Assembly (NCBI GenBank): GCA_902362875.1
Contig: CABIYF010000008.1
Coordinates: forward strand, 1 to 64,000
From: Eubacteriaceae bacterium
GTDB taxonomy: Bacteria; Bacillota; Clostridia; Lachnospirales; Lachnospiraceae
DNA: 64,000 bases
Reading direction: 5' to 3'
Position numbers and translations under genes: made by a program. Below are positions 30,287 through 39,582 of the stretch, one piece after another; position 1 is the first letter of the stretch; every line of letters starts with the position of its first letter. A model generated the notes under the pieces. That model was not told where the DNA came from and searched no databases. It was given only the letters and a program-made list of their open reading frames with translations.

Positions 30287-30348
30287 GAAAAGCACCCTTC
30301 TAAGCCTTTTTATCATAATATGATATGTGGCTTAGAAAAGTGCTTTTC
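30287..30348. terminator. Large hairpin overlapping the sigK translation start
   Basis: 30287-30306 pairs with 30329-30348: 9 base pairs, a 2x2 mismatch, then 9 more. The minus-strand right arm contains the AGAAGG ribosome site of sigK and ends 2 bases before its TTG. It may terminate the upstream U32 transcript, or mask sigK translation in read-through RNA. Confidence 0.6.
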
Positions 30349-30380
30349 CATCTTTATTCTGAAATCTTTGTCAAGAAATC

Positions 30381-31622
30381 TTAATTCTCTTCTTCGACCT
30401 CTTCTCTTCTTCGAAGCAGGTATCCTTCTTTGATCTCTTCTCCAAAATCAACATATACCATCTGTTTTGGATGTGGTGCGGATTCCATAGATCTTCCGTC
30501 TTCATCCTCAATTGCTTTCACAACAACTTCTTTGTTTGTTCCATCTGGAATCATAACTTCAATTGTCTCTCCCACAGAGAATTTATTCTTCTGTTCTAAG
30601 AGTGCATATCCTTTATCGTTATGTCCCTGAACGATTCCGATATATGTGCAGTTTTTGATATAAGTATTGCTGTCATAGATCTGTGATGTCTCGTCTGTTT
30701 TTCCAAAATAGAATCCTGTTGTAAACTGACGGTATGTGCATTTTGCGATCTCTTCTTTGTAATAATCCATGTTTGCTTTGTATTTCTCTACGGATTCTTT
30801 ACAGTCATCGATTGCTTTTCTGTATGTTCTTGCAACCGTTGCAACATACAGTGCTGTCTTCATACGTCCTTCGATCTTCAAGCTATCGATTCCTGCATCT
30901 AAGATCTGGTCGATGTATTCGATCATATTTAAGTCTTTGGAGTTAAATATATATGTTCCGCGTTCATTTTCATACACTGGCATATATTCTCCTGGTCTTG
31001 TCTGTTCCATTACAGAGTATTTCCATCTGCAAGGATGTGTGCATTCTCCACTGTTTGCATTTCTTCCTGTGAAGTAGTTGCTTAACAGGCATCTTCCAGA
31101 ATGGGAAATACACATTGCTCCATGGATAAATGATTCGATTTCCATATCATCTGGGATGTGAGCACGGATATCTTTGATCTCATCTAAAGATAATTCTCTT
31201 GCAGATACAACACGGCTTGCTCCCTGATCATACCAGAACTTATATGTCGCATAATTAGTGCTGTTTGCCTGTGTACTAATATGACGGTCGATATCTGGAC
31301 AAACTTCTTTGGCGATCATAAAGACTCCTGGGTCAGAAATGATCAGTGCATCTGGTTTGATTTCTTTTAATTCTTCAAAGTATTTTCTAATTCCTTCAAG
31401 ATCTTCGTTATGTGCAACGATATTGGCTGTAATATAAACCTTCACTCCATGTTTATGTGCAAATTCAATTCCTTCTTTGACATCTTCCATAGAGAAGTTT
31501 TTCGCTTTTGCACGAAGTCCATACATCTCTCCTCCGATATAAACAGCGTCTGCACCATATAATACAGCAACTTTTAATACTTCTAAATTACTTGCTGGAA
31601 TTAATAATTCAACGTCTCTCAT
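30381..31622 (-). CDS. U32-family protein, tRNA 5-hydroxyuridine synthesis (TrhP/YrrO-like)
   Basis: A 413-residue U32 protein. Family signature ESFIHGAMCISHSGRCLLSNY and the downstream ECTHPCRWKY carry the conserved cysteines of the FeS site; IFNSKDLNMIEYI and IEGRMKTALYVATV are also typical. In Bacillus and E. coli, TrhP-type U32 proteins hydroxylate U34 of tRNAs. It overlaps the stop of the TrmR-like methyltransferase by 4 bases, and TrmR methylates that same hydroxyuridine, which supports this role over proteolysis. Confidence 0.88.
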   Translation of the reverse strand: MRDVELLIPASNLEVLKVAVLYGADAVYIGGEMYGLRAKAKNFSMEDVKEGIEFAHKHGVKVYITANIVAHNEDLEGIRKYFEELKEIKPDALIISDPGVFMIAKEVCPDIDRHISTQANSTNYATYKFWYDQGASRVVSARELSLDEIKDIRAHIPDDMEIESFIHGAMCISHSGRCLLSNYFTGRNANSGECTHPCRWKYSVMEQTRPGEYMPVYENERGTYIFNSKDLNMIEYIDQILDAGIDSLKIEGRMKTALYVATVARTYRKAIDDCKESVEKYKANMDYYKEEIAKCTYRQFTTGFYFGKTDETSQIYDSNTYIKNCTYIGIVQGHNDKGYALLEQKNKFSVGETIEVMIPDGTNKEVVVKAIEDEDGRSMESAPHPKQMVYVDFGEEIKEGYLLRRREEVEEEN

Positions 31623-32275
31623 TCGTTATTTTCTCCTGTCTTGATACTGATTGCTACACCATCACCGACTGGAAGGATCGTTGTCTCTAACTGTTGGTGA
31701 TTCTTGATCGTATATAAATAATCTCTCATTCGTTTGTGGATCGTACGGTCTCTTCGTTCGATCGCATAGCGGGATTTGGCGACATCACCATCCTGAAGTA
31801 CATTATCTGAGATCAAAACACCTTCTGGTGCTAATAATCTTAGTACGTCTTCAAGAAAATGAATATATTGTCCTTTCGCTGCATCCACAAAAATAAGGTC
31901 ATAACTTCCATCCAGTTCTTTTAAAATCTCGATTGCATCACCTTCTAACAAAGTGATCACATCTTCTTTTTCCTGGCTCTTAATATTCTCTTTTGCTTTC
32001 TTGATTCGTTTTTCATTTCGCTCAATGGTTGTGATCGTTCCGCCTTCCGGCTGGTAACGATTCATATAAAGAGAAGAAAATCCAACTGCAGCTCCAACTT
32101 CCAAAATCTTCTTTGGTTTCTTTAAAAGGACCAGAGTCCTTAAAAGTTCCTTCGTCTCTGGTTTGACGATCGGAACGTGATTGACTCTGGCCTCTGCTTC
32201 AATTCTGCTTAAATCGTTCTTCTCTTCTTTCATCAATGAGCGGATATATTCTGTGATATTTAAATCCACTATCAT
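31619..32275 (-). CDS. SAM O-methyltransferase, TrmR (YrrM)-like
   Basis: A class I O-methyltransferase of 218 residues starting MIVDLNITEY. The ATG at 32275 follows AGGAGATCATACA, and its ATGA overlaps the upstream stop by 4 bases, so the longer frame is rejected. The SAM site ILEVGAAVGFSSLYM, metal-site DLIFVDAAKGQY and LISDNVL are present. TrmR converts 5-hydroxyuridine to 5-methoxyuridine at tRNA position 34, and pairing with the U32 gene supports this. Confidence 0.87.
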   Translation of the reverse strand: MIVDLNITEYIRSLMKEEKNDLSRIEAEARVNHVPIVKPETKELLRTLVLLKKPKKILEVGAAVGFSSLYMNRYQPEGGTITTIERNEKRIKKAKENIKSQEKEDVITLLEGDAIEILKELDGSYDLIFVDAAKGQYIHFLEDVLRLLAPEGVLISDNVLQDGDVAKSRYAIERRDRTIHKRMRDYLYTIKNHQQLETTILPVGDGVAISIKTGENNE

Positions 32276-32673
32276 TGTATGATCTCCTCTGATACATGAT
32301 CTCCACACAAAATACCCATGATATCATCCATTCCTTGTGATTGTGTAAATTCATATTTCCCCGGAATAAATGAATTCTTCTTGTATTTTGAAAAATATTT
32401 GCGGATCACAAATCGTGCCTTTCCATAAATCAGTTTCTTTGAAACAAGTGTTTCAGCAATCTTCTCTTCTGATTCATTCTCTGTAACGACAATCGTTACT
32501 TTCTTATGGCTTTGTGCATTGTATGGCTGATTGGAAAATGTCTGTTCTGCCACAAAATATGCTCCATAAAATATACAGAAGACCGCACAGATTAAAAATG
32601 CTCTGCCTAATGTCTTAAAAAACAGCTGCCATCCTTCTGATTCAAAGAATTTCTTTTCTTTTGAAAGACTCAT
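32272..32673 (-). CDS. Short MltG/YceG-like membrane protein lacking the catalytic domain
   Basis: A 133-residue protein with one N-terminal membrane helix (AFLICAVFCIFYGAYFVAEQ) and a LysM-like region (VTIVVTENESEEKIAETLV, FIPGKYEFTQSQGMDDIM) as found at the start of MltG, but it ends where the transglycosylase core would begin; MltG is normally about 340 residues. It occupies the mltG position between rnj and trmR, as yrrL does in Bacillus. It starts 1 base after the RNase J stop. It could be a reduced regulator or binding protein; there is no sign of a frameshifted core downstream. Confidence 0.78.
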   Translation of the reverse strand: MSLSKEKKFFESEGWQLFFKTLGRAFLICAVFCIFYGAYFVAEQTFSNQPYNAQSHKKVTIVVTENESEEKIAETLVSKKLIYGKARFVIRKYFSKYKKNSFIPGKYEFTQSQGMDDIMGILCGDHVSEEIIQ

Positions 32674-32674
32674 C

Positions 32675-34453
32675 TTAAACCTCTGTAATAATTGGCAGGA
32701 TCATCGGATTACGCTTTGTCTTCTTCCAAATGTAGTTGCTTAGCTCATCTTTGATCTTTGTCTTGATTCTTGCCCAGTCCGTAATATTACGTTCTAAGCA
32801 TTCTTCGACTGCATCTCTTGCAACTTCTCTTGCACCTTCCATCAAAGATTCTGATTCTCTGACGTATACAAAACCGCGGGATACGATGTCTGGACCTGCC
32901 AGAATCATATTGCCATGCTTCTGCAGGGTAACTGTTGCAATGATCAGTCCGTTCTGGGATAACATCTTACGGTCATTTAACACGATGTTACCAACATCTC
33001 CAACTCCAAGTCCGTCAACTAAGATTCCTCCAGCCTGAACTTTTCCTGTAATCTTTCCTTGTCTCTTGTTGAGTTCCAGAACATCTCCCTCTGCCAGTAC
33101 AAATGCATTTTCTTTTGGAATTCCCATCTCAATAGCAAGTTCACGGTGACGCATCAAATGGCGGTATTCTCCATGAACAGGGATTGCGTATTTAGGTTTG
33201 GTCAGTGCATAAATCAGTCTTAATTCTTCACGGCATGCATGGCCGGAAACATGTGTATCTTCAAATACGATCTGGGCACCTTTTAATGCCAGTTCATTCA
33301 TGATCTTTGAAATATTCTTCTCATTTCCAGGAATTGGGCTTGAGCTGAATATGATCGTATCGCTTGGTACGATTGATACTTTTCTGTGAGTTGAGTTTGC
33401 CATACGGGATAATGCTGCCATTGTCTCTCCCTGGCTTCCTGTTGTGATTAAAACAATCTGATCGTCAGGATAATTCTTAATCTGATCAGTTTCAATTAAT
33501 GTGTTCTTTGGAATCTTGATATATCCAAGTTCGGACGCTGTTGCGATGATATTTACCATGCTTCGCCCTTCCACTGCAACTTTTCTTCCGTACTTATGTG
33601 CGGAATTGATGATATGCTGTACACGATCCACGTTCGATGCAAATGTTGCAATGATCATACGTCCTTTTAAATGTTCTGCGAACAGACTATCCAGACGTTT
33701 TCCTACATTCTTCTCTGATGGTGTATAGCCTTGTCGTTCTACGTTCGTGCTGTCTGCCATCAGTGCCAGAACTCCTTTGCTTCCGAGTTCTGCAAATCTT
33801 GCCAGATCGATCGCTTCTCCAAATAATGGCGTATGGTCGATCTTAAAGTCTCCGGTATGCACGATCACACCGGCTGGTGTTGTGATCGCAAGTGCTGCTG
33901 CATCTGCGATACTGTGATTTGTCTTAATAAATTCTACGCCGAAGATTCCAAGTTTTACTTTGTCTCCATGTGTTACAACATGGCGTTCCACGTTATTTAA
34001 AATACCGTGTTCTTTTAATTTGTTCTCGATCAATGCCATTGTAAGTTTTGTAGCATAGATCGGTACATTCAATTCCTTCTCAAAATAAGGAATTGCTCCA
34101 ATATGGTCTTCATGACCATGAGTAATAACCAGTCCACGAATCTTGCTTGCATTATCCTTTAAATATGTGATATCCGGAATGACTAAATCAATTCCTAACA
34201 TATCTTCATCTGGGAACGCAAGTCCACAGTCCACGATCAAAATCTGGTTATTGCATTCAAATGCTGTGATGTTCATTCCGATCTGGCCAAGTCCGCCAAG
34301 TGGAATGATCTTTACTGAGCTAGGCTTTCTGCGCGGCATCTGTCTTCTTCCACGCGTCTGATAATTATTCCTGTTGTATGTTTTCTTGTTATTATCATTT
34401 GAATAATTTGTTCGTTTTGGTTTTGCCTGCTGTCTTGCCTGATTGTCCTTCAA
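32675..34453 (-). CDS. rnj: Ribonuclease J
   Basis: A metallo-beta-lactamase-type RNase with 5'-exo and endonuclease activity, central to mRNA decay. The metal motif THGHEDHIGAIPY, the beta-CASP domain (MADSTNVERQGYTPSE) and a C-terminal domain are present. A TTG at 34453 follows GGAGGAAGAAAG and is preferred over another TTG at 34486, giving 592 residues. The first 45 residues are a basic, asparagine-rich disordered tail before SVKIIPLGGLGQIGMN, longer than in Bacillus RnjA. Confidence 0.93.
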   Translation of the reverse strand: MKDNQARQQAKPKRTNYSNDNNKKTYNRNNYQTRGRRQMPRRKPSSVKIIPLGGLGQIGMNITAFECNNQILIVDCGLAFPDEDMLGIDLVIPDITYLKDNASKIRGLVITHGHEDHIGAIPYFEKELNVPIYATKLTMALIENKLKEHGILNNVERHVVTHGDKVKLGIFGVEFIKTNHSIADAAALAITTPAGVIVHTGDFKIDHTPLFGEAIDLARFAELGSKGVLALMADSTNVERQGYTPSEKNVGKRLDSLFAEHLKGRMIIATFASNVDRVQHIINSAHKYGRKVAVEGRSMVNIIATASELGYIKIPKNTLIETDQIKNYPDDQIVLITTGSQGETMAALSRMANSTHRKVSIVPSDTIIFSSSPIPGNEKNISKIMNELALKGAQIVFEDTHVSGHACREELRLIYALTKPKYAIPVHGEYRHLMRHRELAIEMGIPKENAFVLAEGDVLELNKRQGKITGKVQAGGILVDGLGVGDVGNIVLNDRKMLSQNGLIIATVTLQKHGNMILAGPDIVSRGFVYVRESESLMEGAREVARDAVEECLERNITDWARIKTKIKDELSNYIWKKTKRNPMILPIITEV

Positions 34454-34514
34454 CTTTCTTCCTCCATATCTTTGTAAGTCTGACAATCTGTTGTTTTAAA
34501 CACTCTTATATATA

Positions 34515-34790
34515 TTATAAACTCACTTCAAGTCCATCTAGTAATGCATTAAAAATATCTGAGATCATATCCAGTTCTTTGTCGTCCTCTACGATCTCAT
34601 AGGATACATAATCATCCTCTAACTGCACTTCTTTCATGATCAGTACAACGCTCTCATCTTCACTGGATGCTTCGCAGTCTTCCACTAAAAGATAGGTCTG
34701 GCCTGCAATCGTTGTCTGTTCGATGACACTAAATTCGATTTCTGCACCATCATCATCCAGAAAAAGAATCTTGCTGTCTTTCTTGCTCAT
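34515..34790 (-). CDS. DUF1292 protein (YrzB-like)
   Basis: A 91-residue acidic protein of the DUF1292 family (ILFLDDDGAEIEFSVIEQT, YLLVEDCE), found next to ruvX in many Firmicutes as here. Function is unknown. Start follows AGGAGGAACAGACA, 12 bases after the ruvX stop. Confidence 0.9.
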   Translation of the reverse strand: MSKKDSKILFLDDDGAEIEFSVIEQTTIAGQTYLLVEDCEASSEDESVVLIMKEVQLEDDYVSYEIVEDDKELDMISDIFNALLDGLEVSL

Positions 34791-34802
34791 TGTCTGTTCC
34801 TC

Positions 34803-35222
34803 CTATAGGGAGTCTAAATATCCCTGTAAAATCATAGACGCAGCGATCTGATCGATCACTTTCTTTCTGTTTTCGCGTCTTACGCCGCTTTCCATCAGTA
34901 CTTTCTCTGATGCGACGGTTGTTAACCTCTCGTCCCATAAGATTACTTCTAATCCTGTACGACGCACTAAGGCATCGCGGAAAGATAAAGTATCTTCTCC
35001 GCGTTCGCCTACTGTATTATTCATATTCTTTGGAAGTCCTAAAACGATCTTCTCTGCATCGTATTCTTTCACAAGTTCTTCAATTCTTGCGTATGTCTTT
35101 CTTAACTTATTCGCATCTTTTCTTGTGATCGTCTCCAATGGCTGTGCTGTAATGCGAAGTTCATCGCTTACTGCAACTCCGACCGTCTTTGTTCCGTAAT
35201 CTAACCCTAATATTCTTCTCAT
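34803..35222 (-). CDS. ruvX: Holliday junction resolvase-like RuvX (YqgF)
   Basis: A 139-residue RNase H-fold protein beginning [20 protein letters not shown], with LGLPKNMNN and DERLTTV motifs carrying the catalytic acidic residues. Homologues process 16S rRNA precursor ends and Holliday-junction-like structures. It lies 13 bases after ireB in the conserved ireB-ruvX-DUF1292 block. Confidence 0.94.
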   Translation of the reverse strand: MRRILGLDYGTKTVGVAVSDELRITAQPLETITRKDANKLRKTYARIEELVKEYDAEKIVLGLPKNMNNTVGERGEDTLSFRDALVRRTGLEVILWDERLTTVASEKVLMESGVRRENRKKVIDQIAASMILQGYLDSL

Positions 35223-35235
35223 AATATCACGGTCT

Positions 35236-35490
35236 CTACTTTAATCTTGTCTCAATATAGTTCTCAAGTAATGCCTCGATCAGGTCATCACGTTCCACTT
35301 TATTGATGATGCTTCTTGCATTGTTGTGACTGGTAATGTATGTTGGATCTCCGGACATAATATATCCTACCATCTGATTGACAGGGTTATATCCTTTCTC
35401 CTGCAGCGCTTCGTATACACGCTCTAAGATCATGTGTACATCCAGTTCTTCTTTTACAACCGAAAAATGTTGTGTTCGATTATTATCCAT
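35236..35490 (-). CDS. IreB-family regulatory phosphoprotein
   Basis: An 84-residue DUF965/IreB protein ([39 protein letters not shown]). In Enterococcus, IreB is phosphorylated by the PASTA kinase IreK and modulates cephalosporin resistance. The ATG at 35490 has AAAGGG 11 bases upstream; a GTG three codons earlier is too close to it. Confidence 0.9.
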   Translation of the reverse strand: MDNNRTQHFSVVKEELDVHMILERVYEALQEKGYNPVNQMVGYIMSGDPTYITSHNNARSIINKVERDDLIEALLENYIETRLK

Positions 35491-35574
35491 AATTATCACG
35501 TCCCTTTCATTTATTTATCATTTTAATATAAATTGTATGAAATAGCAATGGAAATCATAAAATTTCACATCCGC

Positions 35575-36897
35575 TTAACACTCTGCAAGCACATATCCAT
35601 CGTCAAGAACCTGTAATAATTTTACCTTTACGATCTTATTTTCCAATGGTTCTTCGCTGTATAGTGCTGCTTTTATATACTCTTTTGTATGCCCCGTATA
35701 ATAGTGGTCTTTTCCATGCATTTTTTCTTCTACCAGCACTTCTTTGACCATTCCTAATTGTTTTGTTTCGAATTCCTTCTGGTGTCGTTTTGACATCTCT
35801 AATAAGACATTGCTTCGTTTTGCCTTGATCTGATCATCGATCTGCGGCTTCATATCTGCTGCCCTTGTTCCTTTACGGATAGAATATTTAAAGACATGCA
35901 TCTCGTAAAGATTGATCTCTTCCAGGAATTGTCTTGTCTGTTCAAATTCCTCATCTGTCTCTCCCGGAAAACCAACAATGATATCTGTTGTCAATGCAGG
36001 ATATTCAAAATGTTCTCTGATCGCTTTGCATTTTTCTCTGATATCCTGTGTTGTATATTTACGGTTCATTCTCTTTAATACTGTATCACATCCGCTTTGT
36101 AAGGACAAATGGAAATGTGGACAAAAGCTTTCAATCTTAGCCAGACGATCCAGTGTATCTTTTGTGATAAAGCCTGGTTCTAATGATCCAAGACGGATTC
36201 TTTTTACCTCTGGGATCTTTGCTATTTCTTCCAAAAGATCGATCAATGTAATATCACCAAGATCTTTTCCATAGGAAGTTACATGAATTCCTGTGATAAC
36301 AAATTCCTGACATCCGTGTTTTGTCAGATTTCTGATCTCTTCTAAGACATCTTCCATCTTACGGCTTCTGACCCTTCCTCTTGCATAAGGAATGATGCAG
36401 TATGAACAAAACTGATTACATCCATCCTGTACTTTGATATATGCTCTCGTATGTTCTTTTAACTGTTCAATATGCAATGATTCATATTCCTGATTATGAG
36501 CGATATCGATCACTTCTATGGATTCTTCCACTGCTTCTTTCTCACCCATATGTTCCTCTAAGATATGGATCAGTTCTTTCTTTTTATTATTCCCAATGAT
36601 CAGATCGATATTACTGTCATTTGATAATTCTTCTTTTCCAACCTGGGCGTAGCATCCAACTGCTACTACTACAACGTCCGGATTCTTCTTTTTTGCACGA
36701 TGAAGCATCTGTCTTGACTTACGTTCTGCCATATTCGTTACAGAACATGTATTTACAATGTAAATATCCGCTGCTTCTTTGGGATCGACCATAATAACTC
36801 CTGCTTGCTTGAGCATTCCGTACATGGCATCCGTTTCATATTGATTTACTTTGCAGCCAAGTGTTACGATGGCCGCCCTTTTTCCCTGTAAATTCAT
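35575..36897 (-). CDS. mtaB: tRNA t6A37 methylthiotransferase MtaB
   Basis: A 440-residue radical-SAM enzyme that adds a methylthio group to t6A37 of tRNA. The N-terminal cluster cysteines lie in TLGCKVNQYET, NTCSVTNMAERK and AVGCYAQ, the radical-SAM CxxxCxxC is in CNQFCSYCIIPYARG, and a TRAM domain is C-terminal. Length and TLGCKVNQYE favour MtaB over MiaB or RimO. It is divergent from the HPr-like gene. Confidence 0.94.
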   Translation of the reverse strand: MNLQGKRAAIVTLGCKVNQYETDAMYGMLKQAGVIMVDPKEAADIYIVNTCSVTNMAERKSRQMLHRAKKKNPDVVVVAVGCYAQVGKEELSNDSNIDLIIGNNKKKELIHILEEHMGEKEAVEESIEVIDIAHNQEYESLHIEQLKEHTRAYIKVQDGCNQFCSYCIIPYARGRVRSRKMEDVLEEIRNLTKHGCQEFVITGIHVTSYGKDLGDITLIDLLEEIAKIPEVKRIRLGSLEPGFITKDTLDRLAKIESFCPHFHLSLQSGCDTVLKRMNRKYTTQDIREKCKAIREHFEYPALTTDIIVGFPGETDEEFEQTRQFLEEINLYEMHVFKYSIRKGTRAADMKPQIDDQIKAKRSNVLLEMSKRHQKEFETKQLGMVKEVLVEEKMHGKDHYYTGHTKEYIKAALYSEEPLENKIVKVKLLQVLDDGYVLAEC

Positions 36898-36972
36898 ACG
36901 ATTCCTTTCTTAGTTGACTTTTTCGGCAAATGCGAGTACACTATCCTTGTTAATTGGAAGGAGTATTATCCC

Positions 36973-37206
36973 ATGTATGATACATTGATCAAACTAAATT
37001 CCATCAAAGATCTATACTCATTTGTCGACATCCTGGACAAGCATTCTGGCACGTTTGAGATCGTTGCCAATGACTATGCCGTGGATGCGAAATCACTGAT
37101 GAGTATGCTTAGTCTCAATCTTTCAAAGCCTTTAACGCTTACGATCGATTCTGACGAGACAGATAACATACTCACCGAGCTTAAGCCATTTATTTTACAT
37201 GAATGA
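36973..37206 (+). CDS. HPr-like protein without the phosphorylatable histidine
   Basis: A 77-residue HPr fold by pattern: AVDAKSLMSMLSLNLSKPLTLTI aligns with the HPr VNAKSIMGLMSLG region. Where HPr has GLHARPA with active His15, this protein reads NSIKDLYSFVDI, so it cannot be a phosphocarrier. It may bind an HPr partner or be a regulator. Start follows TTGGAAGGAGTATTATCCC. Its end overlaps the thiI 3' end by 17 bases, tail to tail. Confidence 0.8.
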   Translation: MYDTLIKLNSIKDLYSFVDILDKHSGTFEIVANDYAVDAKSLMSMLSLNLSKPLTLTIDSDETDNILTELKPFILHE

Positions 37207-38368
37207 TTTCTGTAGAATCGATGGCTTTTTTCATTAAATCATCTATCACATCATCAAGATGTTCTTCTGATTTCTTAATTCTCTTTAAATTACCCTTTGT
37301 AACTGGATGTTTTGCAACAAAGATCGTACAGCAGTCTTCAAATGGCTGAATGGATGTCTCAAATGTTCCGATCTTTTCTGCGATATCTACGATCTCCTGT
37401 TTATCCATACCGATACATGGTCTGAATACTGGCATGTTACATACTTCATTTGTAATTGCTAAGTTATGAATTGTCTGGCTTGCTACCTGTCCGATACTTT
37501 CACCAGTGATCAGTGCAAGGCTTCCACCTTCATTTGCAAAATGTTCTGCGATCTTCATCATATATCTTCTCATGATGATCGTTAATTCTTCATGAGGGCA
37601 TTTCTCGTAGATTGCTAACTGAATGTCTGTAAAGTTTACGACATGCAGATTGATCGGTCCCGCATATTTTGCCACGATCTTCGCAAGATCTACAACTTTC
37701 TGTTTTGCTCTCTCACTTGTGTATGGTGGTGCATGGAAATATGTTGCATCAATGTGTACTCCACGTTTTGCGATCATATATCCAGCAACAGGGCTGTCGA
37801 TTCCTCCGGATAACAAAAGCATTGCTTTTCCGTTTGTTCCAACTGGCATTCCACCTGGTCCTTTGATCTCCTGAGAATAGATATAGATATATTTTCTCAC
37901 TTCGATATTGACCATAACCTGTGGATGGTGTACGTCTACTTTGATTCCTTCAAATGCATCTAATAACTGCCCACCGATTTCCATGTTGATCGCCATGGAA
38001 TCAAGAGGGAATTGTTTATCTCCTCTTCTGGCATGCACTTTGAATGTAAAGTCTTTGACTGGATACTGTTCATCAATAAATTTGATGACTGTCTCTGTCA
38101 AATGTTCCATATCTTTGTTTTCTTCAATAACCATTGGGCAGATTCCAACGATACCAAAGACTCTCTGTAATGCTTCTACTGCTTCATCGTAGTCGAAATC
38201 ATCCTGTGCTTCGACAAACATACGTCCGGATTCTTTTCTTACTTTAAAACCCCCGACTGGTGCCATTGCATGACGAATCTGTTTCATTAATGCGTCTTCA
38301 AACATATAACGGTTCTTACCTTTGATGGCAATCTCACCGTATTTGATCAAAAATGCGGTTACTTTCAT
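37190..38368 (-). CDS. thiI: tRNA 4-thiouridine synthetase ThiI
   Basis: A protein of 392 residues with THUMP domain and PP-loop AANH domain (LLLSGGIDSPVAGYMIAKRG). It adenylates U8 of tRNA and receives sulfur from the cysteine desulfurase encoded just upstream. The protein lacks the C-terminal rhodanese extension of E. coli ThiI, as in Bacillus. Start MKVTAFLIKYGEIAIKGKNR follows AAAGGAGAACAAT; the longer frame is rejected. Confidence 0.94.
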   Translation of the reverse strand: MKVTAFLIKYGEIAIKGKNRYMFEDALMKQIRHAMAPVGGFKVRKESGRMFVEAQDDFDYDEAVEALQRVFGIVGICPMVIEENKDMEHLTETVIKFIDEQYPVKDFTFKVHARRGDKQFPLDSMAINMEIGGQLLDAFEGIKVDVHHPQVMVNIEVRKYIYIYSQEIKGPGGMPVGTNGKAMLLLSGGIDSPVAGYMIAKRGVHIDATYFHAPPYTSERAKQKVVDLAKIVAKYAGPINLHVVNFTDIQLAIYEKCPHEELTIIMRRYMMKIAEHFANEGGSLALITGESIGQVASQTIHNLAITNEVCNMPVFRPCIGMDKQEIVDIAEKIGTFETSIQPFEDCCTIFVAKHPVTKGNLKRIKKSEEHLDDVIDDLMKKAIDSTEIIHVK

Positions 38369-38426
38369 ATTGTTCTCCTTTATTTTCTTTATCAATCTTG
38401 TTTTTCTGTACTTTAATTTTTATATT

Positions 38427-39569
38427 TTATTTTCTTACAAATCTTCGAAGCATTGGCACTAATTCTTTTAATGCATCGATTGTCTGGTCAACTTCTTCTT
38501 TTGTATTCTCGATGGAAAAACTGAATCTTAATGTTCCATCTTTGAATTCATCACTTAATGCGATCGCATTTAATGTTCCGCTGACTGCCTGCTTTTTGTT
38601 AGATGAACATGCTGATCCTGAAGATACATAGATTTCTCTGTCTTCCAAGGCATGTAATAATACTTCACTTCTTAACTTCTTAAAGCTGATACTTGCCACA
38701 TGTGGTGCTTTTCCGGAATTATCTTTGATATCTTCGATCTCTTTGATTCTTTCTTGAAAATATTCTTTTACTTCTCGGATCTTCTCGGCATTCTCATAGT
38801 TTTTACCGATCATTTTCTCACATGCAATGGCTAATCCTACGATTCCCGGTACATTTTCAGTTCCAGAACGCATTCCTTTCTGCTGTCCGCCTCCAAAAAT
38901 GATCGGAGAAATCTTTGTTCCTTCTTTGATATACAAAAATCCGATTCCTTTTGGTCCATGAATCTTATGACCACTTGTGGATAATAAATCGATTCCCATA
39001 TTCTTTGGAATGATTGGAAGTTTTCCGTATGCCTGAATCGCATCTACATGAAAGATCGTATTTGGATTCTTTGCTTTGATGATCTTTGCGATCTCTTCGA
39101 CTGGTTCAATTGCTCCAATCTCATTATTGACCATCATACAGGATACAAGGATCGTATCTTCTCTGATGCTTTCTTCTAACTGCTTAAGATCAACGATTCC
39201 TTCTGCATCAACATCTAAATATGTTACTTCATATCCTTCTTCTTCCAGATGATACATTGGTTCATATACAGATGCATGTTCTACCTTTGTTGTAATGATA
39301 TGCTTTCCTTTGCGGCGGTTTGCCATCGCTGTTCCAATGATCGCTGTATTATTGGATTCTGTTCCTCCAGAGGTAAATAAAATCTCTTTTGGTTTTGCTC
39401 TTAGTGTTTTGGCAATTAATTCTTGTGCAGCTTTTACTTTATTCTCTGCTTCAATCCCTTTCATGTGTTTTGCAGATGGATTTCCATATGTGACCTGCAT
39501 TGCATCCTGCATTGCTTCTACAACTTCTGGAAATACGCAGGTTGTCGCTGCATTATCAAAATAAATCAT
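38427..39569 (-). CDS. Cysteine desulfurase (NifS/IscS family)
   Basis: A 380-residue PLP enzyme that takes sulfur from cysteine. Features: MIYFDNAATTCVFPEV start, PLP lysine in STSGHKIHGPKG, and active-site cysteine in SSGSACSSNKKQ. It lies 58 bases upstream of thiI on the same strand, like the NifZ-ThiI pair in Bacillus, so it probably supplies tRNA thiolation. Confidence 0.93.
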   Translation of the reverse strand: MIYFDNAATTCVFPEVVEAMQDAMQVTYGNPSAKHMKGIEAENKVKAAQELIAKTLRAKPKEILFTSGGTESNNTAIIGTAMANRRKGKHIITTKVEHASVYEPMYHLEEEGYEVTYLDVDAEGIVDLKQLEESIREDTILVSCMMVNNEIGAIEPVEEIAKIIKAKNPNTIFHVDAIQAYGKLPIIPKNMGIDLLSTSGHKIHGPKGIGFLYIKEGTKISPIIFGGGQQKGMRSGTENVPGIVGLAIACEKMIGKNYENAEKIREVKEYFQERIKEIEDIKDNSGKAPHVASISFKKLRSEVLLHALEDREIYVSSGSACSSNKKQAVSGTLNAIALSDEFKDGTLRFSFSIENTKEEVDQTIDALKELVPMLRRFVRK

Positions 39570-39582
39570 GTCACTTTCTCCT

